DNA of 64,000 bases from Hymenobacter jejuensis. Its GTDB lineage: Bacteria; Bacteroidota; Bacteroidia; Cytophagales; Hymenobacteraceae. The notes beneath the pieces were generated by a model. The model was not told the origin of the DNA, did not search any database, and worked only from the letters and a program-made list of their open reading frames with translations. The position numbers were made by a program, and so were the translations under genes. The stretch's first letter is position 1; each line of letters starts with the position of its first letter. Shown here one piece after another: positions 25,675 through 33,570 of the stretch. Where the stretch lies: positions 1,798,001 to 1,862,000 of the forward strand of contig NZ_CP040896.1 in the NCBI RefSeq assembly GCF_006337165.1. The letters run 5' to 3'.

Positions 25675-28031
25675 GTGCGCGCACTGCTTTTCGGCCGGCC
25701 GGCTGGCTTTGGCATGTACTTGTATTACTGACGCTTATCCTACTGGGCGCGGTGTTGTTTGGGCCGGTGTTCTGGCATCCGGGGCAGTTTCTGTTCAGCC
25801 CCATCGAAGACGGCATCAAAAACTATTACACGGCTTTGTGGTATGTGCACCACGATGCGGCCTGGTGGTTTACAGGCATGAATTACCCTTTCGGGGAGCA
25901 CGTCGTGTACACCGACAACCAACCGCTGCTGGCTTGGGTGCTGGCGGCCCTGCAACGGCACGGCGTGGCGGTAAATGTAGTGGCGGTGTTCAACACAACG
26001 ATGCTGCTGGCCCAACTGCTGAGTGCGCCACCGCTGCTGGCTTTGTTGCGTCGCTGTCGGCTGCCGGCTTGGTACGCAGCCACGGTTACGGTGCTCATCG
26101 TGCTTTTAGCGCCCCAAATGGAGCGACTGTTGGGCCATTATGCCCTCTCCTATGCCTGCGTTATTCCGACGTTGTGGTATCTGGTAGTGCGCGCTACGGA
26201 AGCCGGGCAGAAGGGACGTTGGTACGCGGTGTATGCTTTGGCAACGCTCTTTTTTGGGTGTTTGCACCCGTATTATTTTCCCATCAGCGCGCTGTTGTTG
26301 CTGGCTTATTGTGCCGTAACGTGGTGGCAGCTACCTGACGGCTGGAACTGGCGGCGGACGCTGCGCTTCTGGCTGCCGGTGCTGATCACGGTAGCGGTGC
26401 CGATGGCGCTGTTTCAGGTGGCGCTGGCCCTCTCTGACCCGCACGCCGCCGACCGCCCCAGCAACCCCTACGGCTTCTTTGCCTACAGCAGTTCGGTGTG
26501 GAGCGTGTTTTTTCCGGTAGAAGAGCCAATCCGCGGGTGGTGGAAAAGCATCTTTCATACCCCCGACCCTACTTGGGAAGGCCAAGCCTACGTGGGCCTG
26601 ACCGGAACATTCATCGCCCTCGCTACGCTCGTGCGAGTGGGCTTTCGGCTGGTGCGCCGCCAGTGGCGCCGGTTGCAGCGACCAGCATTGCCCCCCGTGC
26701 TGCGCGTGAGTTTGTGGGCTGCATTGCTAATCCTCTTATTTTCAATGGCTTGGCCATTTCGGTGGGGCCTCGAAGGACTTGTGCCTTACTTGGGACCCAT
26801 CCGCCAGTTCCGTTCGCTGGGGCGCTTCGCCTGGATATTTTACTATATCTACTCGGTGTATGCGGCTTACGCGCTGTATCAGGCTTCCCGCTGGCTGCGG
26901 CTGCGGCAGCAGCCCAAATGGGGCCTCGCGTTGCTGACGACTGGCTTGCTGCTCTGGGCTGCGGAAGGACTGTTTAGCGCCGGGCACAAGGCGTACAAGA
27001 TCCAACACCCCCAGCGGGGCGCGGGGCGGATGTTGCCTGCCGCGGCCGCTGGCTCGCTTACCTATCCGAAGCACTTAGCTGAAACCAATTCACAATCTGT
27101 TGATTATCAAGCAATTATACCCATACCGTATTATGCTTTAGGCAGCGAAGTGTTCTCCATTTTTCACAGCGACTCCAGCTCGTACGAAAGCATGCGGGCG
27201 TCGCTGGAAACGGGCTTGCCCATTGCGGCTACTATGCTTTCGCGCACGCCTTTGTATCAGGCACAAGCCATACAGCAGCTGCTCAGTCACCCGGCCATCG
27301 ACAAGCCGCTGCTCGCCCGCCTGCCCGACCGCCGGCCTTTTCTGCTGGTAGTTGCGGCCAATGCGCCGCGCGATTCGGCCGAAAATGCCTTGCTGGCGCG
27401 CGCGCGTATTCTTTACCGCGATTCGGCGGTATGGCTGGCGGAATTACCGCTTGCGCAGCTGGAAGCTCGGGAGAAGTATCTGGCTGACTTTCAACAACAA
27501 GCTTCGTTGGTAGCTTACTCAGGCTATTGGGCTTCGGAGCCGGCCCCGCAAGTAGTGCACCGCAGCTTCGATGCGCCGGACGCAGCTTTGGCTTTCCCTA
27601 ACAATGTTGCGCCCTTGCTGGGCACCGGGGCGCAAGCCGTGCGGCGCGGTGGGTTATTGCTAGCCAACCAACCCATAACCCAACCGGGGCTGTATGAAGC
27701 CTCCGTTTGGGCCTATGTGCGCACCGAAAAGCTACCGACGCTGCACATGAGCCTGCTCGAAGCGGCTGGTGCTGTGGCAGATAGCAGCGTCGTGGAAACC
27801 AAATACAGCACCGATATTCTCGGCGATTGGGTGCGGCTTACCGCGCGGGTACAGGTCAGGAAGCCCGGCCAACGGCTCCGGGTGTGGGTGCAAGGCCGCA
27901 AGGTGGTTATTGATGAGTTTGAGCTTCGCCCGGTAGCGGCAACTATCTGGCGCCACGAGCCTACTAAAGGCACGCTCGTTCGTAACAACTACCCGCTACT
28001 CGCGATGCCACCTTTTAAGCCGACGAAGTAG
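25671..28031 (+). CDS. Large polytopic membrane protein, GT-C-like
   Basis: 786 residues, starting with GTG that overlaps the previous gene. Residues 1-430 contain about ten to twelve hydrophobic segments. The first external loop reads FSPIEDGIKNYYTALWYV, an acidic pair with a following Tyr as in GT-C enzymes, and then MNYPFGEHVVYTDNQPL. Residues about 440-786 are soluble and presumably extracytoplasmic, ending in a beta-sandwich-like part (YEASVWAYVRTEKL, VVIDEFELRP). Similar to large uncharacterised Bacteroidota membrane proteins rather than to a named family. Translational coupling to the GT2 gene suggests it transfers a lipid-linked sugar. An AT-rich island at about 27085-27130 contains TTGATTATCAA in frame. 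Confidence 0.8.
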   Translation: MSARTAFRPAGWLWHVLVLLTLILLGAVLFGPVFWHPGQFLFSPIEDGIKNYYTALWYVHHDAAWWFTGMNYPFGEHVVYTDNQPLLAWVLAALQRHGVAVNVVAVFNTTMLLAQLLSAPPLLALLRRCRLPAWYAATVTVLIVLLAPQMERLLGHYALSYACVIPTLWYLVVRATEAGQKGRWYAVYALATLFFGCLHPYYFPISALLLLAYCAVTWWQLPDGWNWRRTLRFWLPVLITVAVPMALFQVALALSDPHAADRPSNPYGFFAYSSSVWSVFFPVEEPIRGWWKSIFHTPDPTWEGQAYVGLTGTFIALATLVRVGFRLVRRQWRRLQRPALPPVLRVSLWAALLILLFSMAWPFRWGLEGLVPYLGPIRQFRSLGRFAWIFYYIYSVYAAYALYQASRWLRLRQQPKWGLALLTTGLLLWAAEGLFSAGHKAYKIQHPQRGAGRMLPAAAAGSLTYPKHLAETNSQSVDYQAIIPIPYYALGSEVFSIFHSDSSSYESMRASLETGLPIAATMLSRTPLYQAQAIQQLLSHPAIDKPLLARLPDRRPFLLVVAANAPRDSAENALLARARILYRDSAVWLAELPLAQLEAREKYLADFQQQASLVAYSGYWASEPAPQVVHRSFDAPDAALAFPNNVAPLLGTGAQAVRRGGLLLANQPITQPGLYEASVWAYVRTEKLPTLHMSLLEAAGAVADSSVVETKYSTDILGDWVRLTARVQVRKPGQRLRVWVQGRKVVIDEFELRPVAATIWRHEPTKGTLVRNNYPLLAMPPFKPTK

Positions 28032-28084
28032 CGATTCGAGTCCTGCTCCAAACGTAAATCATTGTTATAGAATTACTTGCAACA

Positions 28085-28129
28085 AGCAAAACGCCGGGCT
28101 CCCCAATGTGGGAAGCCCGGCGTTTTGCT
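28085..28129. terminator. Bidirectional terminator
   Basis: Perfect 16-bp stem AGCAAAACGCCGGGCT (28085-28100) with AGCCCGGCGTTTTGCT (28114-28129), between convergent genes. Confidence 0.92.
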
Positions 28130-28144
28130 TATACTATCTAGTTC

Positions 28145-29380
28145 TTAATGAGCCACTTGCATCCTGATTTGACGGCGTTCGGAGCCTACTTGCAGCGAGC
28201 AAATGTACTGGCCGCTGCTCGGAAACTGGTTGGCGTCGAGCCATACTTCGTAGCGGCCAGCAACCTGCTTTTTCTCCACCAGCGTAACGATCAGTTTGCC
28301 CGTAACGTCAAATATGCGCAGCAGCACCGGGGCCGAATTAGGCAGGTAATAGGCCACCAAACTTGACTGGTCGAAGGGGTTGGGATAATTGCCTTCCAGT
28401 GTTAGCTGCACGGGCTCTACGGTCGCTGTATCGGCTGAGGTAGCGGGCATCGGCACGGAATGGGCAGTAGCTGGGCCAGGCTGAGAAGGTGTGTTGGGAA
28501 CGTTGTGCCGCAGACGGAAATACTGCCGGCCGATCCATACCAAATGTTCTTTGTTCCAGCCTGAAGGCTGCCCGGCATCGCTGATGGCTTTGCAATAGGC
28601 TGAGTACAAGGCCGTTTGGTTGGCCGTTTGATCCAGTGTCAGGTTTACCTTTTCCTTCGATGCGGAGTATTCCTTGTACAAATGCTGGCGACAATCCATG
28701 TCGTCGGAGGCAACCCGTGCGAGAACCCCAGCCATCATATGATCGGGATGATCGTCGGGGTTGCGGACTTTATCCAGGTCGGGAGCATTGACCCACACGC
28801 GAGCCCCGTCGTTGATTTCGCGCTTCATCAGTTGCTGCACCGTGCCCACCAAGTCGCCCCACGACGTATAGGTTGCCGTTTTGTCGAGGCTGGTCAGGCT
28901 GGTGATTTTCTTGTTTTTGAGCTTGGCAATTGTCTCAAAATTCGTGCGCGGGTAGCCATCGCCTTTGTAGCCGCCATCGGGCAAACGGAAGAAGTAGGCC
29001 GCGGTATTTTTGTACCGGTACATGGCTACCTCGTGTTTGTTGATGGTTTGGGTGCCAGCTGGTGGCAGGGCCTCACTGGAAGCCGATAGGCAGGTAGCAG
29101 CCTGAATGGCGTTGAGGCAGCCGGTTTCGCGGCTCTTCCAGTAGGTATCGCCCAGATCGGCGGCCTGCCCAGCGGTTAGGCAAATAAAAATAACCTTCGT
29201 CCGCCGGCGCTGCACATCATCGTAAGCATTGCTGCCCATGAATAGCTGCCAGTCGTCCTGGTGAGCAGTGATGTAAAAAACAACATCTTTTGGCTGGCCG
29301 GCCTGCGCTTGCACGCGGCTTGTCAGGGAAAGTAATAAACCAAAGCCAAGAAGGAACGCAGAGAATAGTCTTTTAACCAT
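28145..29380 (-). CDS. Secreted PIG-L family deacetylase with type IX sorting domain
   Basis: 411 residues. Signal peptide 1-25 (ends RVQAQA). The PIG-L/LmbE domain (about 30-270) carries TAHQDDWQLFMG (His40, Asp42, Asp43; the usual motif is AHPDD, here Gln for Pro) and DDHPDHMMAGV, the second metal-ligand set. These enzymes remove acetyl groups from N-acetylglucosamine-type substrates using zinc. Residues about 330-411 form a type IX secretion C-terminal sorting domain: NYPNPF, VLLRIFDVTGKLI, VWLDANQFPSSGQYI. The protein is thus exported across the outer membrane and probably surface-attached or released, with a glycan substrate outside the cell. Single gene. Confidence 0.9.
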   Translation of the reverse strand: MVKRLFSAFLLGFGLLLSLTSRVQAQAGQPKDVVFYITAHQDDWQLFMGSNAYDDVQRRRTKVIFICLTAGQAADLGDTYWKSRETGCLNAIQAATCLSASSEALPPAGTQTINKHEVAMYRYKNTAAYFFRLPDGGYKGDGYPRTNFETIAKLKNKKITSLTSLDKTATYTSWGDLVGTVQQLMKREINDGARVWVNAPDLDKVRNPDDHPDHMMAGVLARVASDDMDCRQHLYKEYSASKEKVNLTLDQTANQTALYSAYCKAISDAGQPSGWNKEHLVWIGRQYFRLRHNVPNTPSQPGPATAHSVPMPATSADTATVEPVQLTLEGNYPNPFDQSSLVAYYLPNSAPVLLRIFDVTGKLIVTLVEKKQVAGRYEVWLDANQFPSSGQYICSLQVGSERRQIRMQVAH

Positions 29381-29537
29381 ACACGCATTTAGGTGTAACA
29401 GGTAGAATCAGAGCGGAGTCCGGAAGCCACCACACAGAATGTGAGAAGCTTAAGTTCCCTAAAGTTATGGTATCGGAGTGATATATTTTAGGAAGGGCAC
29501 AATTTTTTTACGATTTATTATACAAAATAATATCCCA

Positions 29538-31010
29538 TTAGTTCAATTTACTCAGCATTCGCTCTAGTTCATCGAGCGTAGTTTCCTTGAACTGGATCTC
29601 GGTGAGGGGCTGCCCTGTGGTAGTTTCTTGCAAAGCCAGATACGGAATCCCGTTATCGTAACGCATGGCAACCAGAGTAGCGCGTTGGTTGGCAGGCACA
29701 TTATCAAAGGCGTAACCATTGTCTTGTGCCTGGCCTTCCAGCACGGTTTTGTGCCCCCGAAATACGAGGCGCACCGACGTGCTGGCATCGGCCACAGCCG
29801 GCACCAGCAAGCTGGCTTTAGCACTAACTGATTGCCACAAGCGGGCGCAAGTAAGCCACCCCAACCGCTTGGTAGTGAACACGTATTGCGTAGAGTTTGG
29901 GCTTTCCGCGGCGCTTGCTCCGGCATCAGAAGGCTCGGCCGCCACAACCGAAAGGGCCGCGCTGGTAGAGTCGGCGGTCGTGGCCATGCCGGGCTGAAAG
30001 GAGAAGCGAATGGGCAACGTCATCTTTACCTTCACAAACTGGCCGTCGTGCTGGCCAGGCGTCCAGTGGCCGGAAGTTTGGCGCAGCACGCGCAGCACTT
30101 CCTCGTCGCAGCCGTCGCCGATGCCGCGCAGAATTTTGGGCGAGGTCACGCGGCCGGCTTCATCTACCACAAAAGAGGCGAAAACCACGCCCTGGGTTTG
30201 CTTGGCTACGGCTTCTGGCGGGTAGCGCACTAGCTTGTTGATGTCGGCGGGGCCGCGGCCATAGGCAGGCATGCGCTCGGCATCGGTGAAAACCTGCTCG
30301 GGTGTAGTTTCTACGGTTTCGGCAGCGGCCCATTGCGTAGGCTGCTTGCGCCCGAGGCCGTAGTAAAGCTGCATGGCCGGTTCGCGGCGTTTAACGGGCA
30401 GCTCGAGCTGGTAGGTGCGGCCGTCGGCTAGTTGCAGAGGCTGCCCATATGTAGTAGCCCGCACAAGCACCGCACCACCCGTTTCAAGTAGCTCGTTATC
30501 AAGTGTTTGCGTTTGCAGATTTGACAGGACCAGATCGGCCTTCGTATAACATTCTTTGAGCTCGACCCATACCGAACCGCTGGGTCGGGCTTGTTGGGCA
30601 TCGACGAGCGCACCGGCCGGAATGCGCACCACGGTTCCTTCACGTCCGCGCACTTCGGCGGGGCGCGTCGGATCGATCTGGAAGTATTCGCTGGCTTTTA
30701 GCGTCAGATCGGCGAGGCGGGCGTCGGTGGGTGGCGGGGCCGTCGTATCCCGGCTGGGCGCGCGCAACGTGCCCCGGCGGTACACGATCAAAGGGGCCGT
30801 TAGGTTGGTGCGGCGGCCGAGTTTATGCCAGGTATCCGAGCTGGAAACCAGCGCGGTCAGGCGGCCCGTATCGGGGGCCGCGTCCAGGGCGGTGCTGTCG
30901 GTGGGAGTTGGTTGCTGCGGTTCGGTGTGAGTAGGTTTATCGGGCTGACAGGCCACTGCGGCCAGGCCCAGACTTAGAAGAAAGAAAAAGCGGCGTTTCG
31001 TTCGGAGCAT
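29538..31010 (-). CDS. Lipoprotein with TonB C-terminal-like domain
   Basis: 490 residues. Signal peptide with lipobox AAVAC (Cys21), then a Pro/Thr-rich linker. Residues about 60-200 form a beta-rich domain (STALVSSSDTWHKLG; RIPAGALVDAQQ). The stretch VRYPPEAVAKQTQGVVFASFVVDEAG to about PIRFSF is a TonB C-terminal-like domain (pfam TonB_C pattern YPxxA...G.V...F.V...G.V). A further C-terminal beta domain follows. True TonB is anchored in the inner membrane by a helix; here the anchor is a lipid, so it is not a normal energy transducer. Such TonB_C lipoproteins are common in Bacteroidota and their role is unknown. ATG 31010 begins the signal peptide. Confidence 0.75.
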   Translation of the reverse strand: MLRTKRRFFFLLSLGLAAVACQPDKPTHTEPQQPTPTDSTALDAAPDTGRLTALVSSSDTWHKLGRRTNLTAPLIVYRRGTLRAPSRDTTAPPPTDARLADLTLKASEYFQIDPTRPAEVRGREGTVVRIPAGALVDAQQARPSGSVWVELKECYTKADLVLSNLQTQTLDNELLETGGAVLVRATTYGQPLQLADGRTYQLELPVKRREPAMQLYYGLGRKQPTQWAAAETVETTPEQVFTDAERMPAYGRGPADINKLVRYPPEAVAKQTQGVVFASFVVDEAGRVTSPKILRGIGDGCDEEVLRVLRQTSGHWTPGQHDGQFVKVKMTLPIRFSFQPGMATTADSTSAALSVVAAEPSDAGASAAESPNSTQYVFTTKRLGWLTCARLWQSVSAKASLLVPAVADASTSVRLVFRGHKTVLEGQAQDNGYAFDNVPANQRATLVAMRYDNGIPYLALQETTTGQPLTEIQFKETTLDELERMLSKLN

Positions 31011-31100
31011 ACACGGAATGGTAATCAACGCGAAAAGCTACGAAGAAACGCCGCCCAAAGTACTATTCTTATAAATATCAGGACATTTTAGAGCCCGCTT

Positions 31101-33323
31101 TTACAAGTTCTTCAGCACGAAATCCGTCATCTGGCGGTAGAGGTGCAGCCGCGTGTTGCCGCCGTAAATGCCGTGGTTGCGATTGGGGTAATACAGCGTC
31201 TGGTAATCCTTATTTTCCCGAATCAGAGCATCAACCCAGGCAATGGAGTTTTGAAAATGCACGTTGTCGTCGCCGGTGCCGTGCACTAGCAAGTACTTAC
31301 CTTTCAATTGGTTAGCAAACTGCACGGGCGAGTTCTCGTCGTAGCCGGCTGGGTTTTCCTGCGGCGTTTTCAGAAAGCGCTCGGTATAGACGGTATCGTA
31401 GTAGCGCCAGTTGGTAACGGGCGAAACCGAGATGCCCATCTTGAACAGGTCCGCTTGCTTGGTCATGGCCAAGGCCGTCATGTAGCCGCCGTAGCTCCAG
31501 CCCCAGATGCCGATGCGGGCTTTGTCGACGAAAGGCAGGGTGCCGAGGTATTTGGCGCCTTCGCCTTGGTCGATGGTTTCAAGCTTGCCCAGATTGGCAT
31601 ATGTGGCCTTCTTGAAGGCCGCCCCGCGCGCACCCGTGCCGCGGTTGTCAATGGACACCACGATGTAGCCATTTTGGGCCAGCATCTGATGCCACAGGTA
31701 ATCAGTAAACGCCAGGCCGGCGCCGGCGTCGTCCTTCACGGTTTGGGAGCCGGGACCGCCGTACACGTACATCAGCACCGGGTACTTTTTGGCAGCGTCG
31801 AAGCTGGCGGGTTTCAGCATGGAGCCGTTGAGCGTGACGCCTTCCGTGGTTTTAAAAGTGAAGAAGTCGAGCTTGCCGAGATTATACTGAGTAAGCGTCT
31901 GACGCAGCGGGGCGTTGTCTTCCAGCACTTTCACCAGCTTGCCGTCGCTGCCGCGGCGCAGGCTTACGGTAGTCGGGGTGCCATTGGAAGAACGATAATT
32001 CAGGTAAAAGCGGCAGTCGGGGCTCATGTTTACCTCGTCGGTGCTGGAGCCGGCTTCGCTGAGGCGAGTTTTGCCTTTTCCCTTCAGACTAACGCGGTAG
32101 AGGTGGCGCTGCAGAGGCGAAGCCTCGGTGCTCGTGAAGTAAATCAGGCCGTGCTCTTCGTCGAACCCATCGATTTCCGTCACTTCCCATGCCCCTTTGG
32201 TGAGCTGCGTGACGAGCTTGCCCCGCAGGTCGTAGAGGTAAAGATGGCGGTAACCATCTCGCTCTGAGCTATATACAAAGTGCTTATTATCGGATAGATA
32301 CCGCAAATCATCATTTACCTCAACGTAGGCGTTGTCGGTGTCCGTGAGCACGACTTGGGTTTTGCCGGTGGTGGCGTCGGCGTGCAGAATCTCCAGTTTG
32401 TTCTGCAAGCGGTTCAGGCGGCGGATGCTGAGCAGGTTAGGCGTCTGCGTCCAGTTGATGCGCGGGATGTATTGGTTTGGCTCGGGGCCCACGTCCATTT
32501 TGGTGGTGCGGCCAGCGGCTACCTCGTAAGCCGAGATGCTGACAACGGAGTTTTTCTCGCCGGCTTTGGGGTATTTGTAGCGGTAATCAATCGGGTACAG
32601 CGGCCCCCATATCTGCATGTTGTACTCCGGCACCTGGCTTTCGTCGAAAGTGTAGAAGGCGATTTGCCGGCTGTCGGGCGACCAGAAAAAGGCCTGCGCA
32701 AACTCAAATTCCTCTTCGTACACCCAGTCGGTGCTGCCGTTGATGATGTTGTTGAACGCCCCGTTGGTCGTGACGGCCTTTTCCTGCATGGTAGCTAAGT
32801 CCGTCACAAACAAGTTGTTATCACGCACAAAAGCCACGCGCTTGCCATCGGGTGAAAACGTGGCGTAGCTCTGTTTGTCGCCGGTGCTCAGGGGTACCAT
32901 TTTGCGGGTGCCGCGGTCGTAAACAAAATAGTAGGCCCGGCTCGAACGCCGGTAAATGGGCTCGGTATCGGTGCTGAACAGGATTTTCTTCTCGTCGGCA
33001 TTGAAGGCGTAGTCTTCGGCCTCGATGAGCTGATTGCTGCCCGTTACCTGCATGGCATCACGCGCCACCAGGGTTTGCACCGGCTGGCCCGTGGCCACGT
33101 CGTGCTGCACAAGGCTGCCGTTGTCGAGCGAGGAATAAAAGCGGCCGTCGCGCATCCAGTTGAAGCCCGGCACCGAGCGCTCCTGAAAGGTGGGTTTGGC
33201 CCATATATCTTCGAGGGTAATGGCTTGTTTTTGCTGCGCCATCGCCACGGGGGCAGTAAGCGGCACGAGTGCTGGGCTGGCTGTAGCAAGCAGCAGCGCC
33301 AGACCAAGGGAGCGTAATTTCAT
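31101..33323 (-). CDS. S9 family prolyl oligopeptidase, DPP-IV-like
   Basis: Secreted dipeptidyl peptidase of 740 residues. Signal peptide 1-29 (ends MAQ). The N-terminal half is an eight-bladed beta-propeller of the DPP-IV family (DWVYEEEFEFAQAFFWSPD: the Glu pair EEEF/FEF that binds the substrate N-terminus). The C-terminal alpha/beta hydrolase has the nucleophile in GIWGWSYGGYMT, the Asp in HGTGDDNVHFQNS, and the His in NRNHGIYGGN. Cuts dipeptides after Pro or Ala from peptide N-termini in the periplasm. ATG 33323 starts the signal peptide; the open frame extends to 33458 without one. Divergent from the M14 peptidase gene; the two may share nutrient-protein degradation. Confidence 0.95.
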   Translation of the reverse strand: MKLRSLGLALLLATASPALVPLTAPVAMAQQKQAITLEDIWAKPTFQERSVPGFNWMRDGRFYSSLDNGSLVQHDVATGQPVQTLVARDAMQVTGSNQLIEAEDYAFNADEKKILFSTDTEPIYRRSSRAYYFVYDRGTRKMVPLSTGDKQSYATFSPDGKRVAFVRDNNLFVTDLATMQEKAVTTNGAFNNIINGSTDWVYEEEFEFAQAFFWSPDSRQIAFYTFDESQVPEYNMQIWGPLYPIDYRYKYPKAGEKNSVVSISAYEVAAGRTTKMDVGPEPNQYIPRINWTQTPNLLSIRRLNRLQNKLEILHADATTGKTQVVLTDTDNAYVEVNDDLRYLSDNKHFVYSSERDGYRHLYLYDLRGKLVTQLTKGAWEVTEIDGFDEEHGLIYFTSTEASPLQRHLYRVSLKGKGKTRLSEAGSSTDEVNMSPDCRFYLNYRSSNGTPTTVSLRRGSDGKLVKVLEDNAPLRQTLTQYNLGKLDFFTFKTTEGVTLNGSMLKPASFDAAKKYPVLMYVYGGPGSQTVKDDAGAGLAFTDYLWHQMLAQNGYIVVSIDNRGTGARGAAFKKATYANLGKLETIDQGEGAKYLGTLPFVDKARIGIWGWSYGGYMTALAMTKQADLFKMGISVSPVTNWRYYDTVYTERFLKTPQENPAGYDENSPVQFANQLKGKYLLVHGTGDDNVHFQNSIAWVDALIRENKDYQTLYYPNRNHGIYGGNTRLHLYRQMTDFVLKNL

Positions 33324-33522
33324 TGAGTAAAATAGTCGGAGAATAGGGGCAAGAATGCCCGCGTTAAAGGTAAAGACTAAACCGGGGCAGCAAAGAATGC
33401 ACGGCGCACTGAAAGCACCGAGAAGCGGCCAGCCCGGAAACGTATCTTGCCTCGCCAATCGGTCTTTTTTGCTCTGCTACTCTGCAAGTTGGGTCCGCTA
33501 TGTTAAGTTGCGGCATCCACCC

Positions 33523-33546
33523 TCGGCCAGAAGATAATTTGGCCGA
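33523..33546 (+). other. Inverted repeat in the leader of the M14 peptidase gene
   Basis: TCGGCCA (33523-33529) and TGGCCGA (33540-33546) with a 10-base spacer, 24 bases before the ATG. Could be an operator or a 5' hairpin; no further support. Confidence 0.35.
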
Positions 33547-33570
33547 TTAAATGCGCTTTCCTCTGATCTT

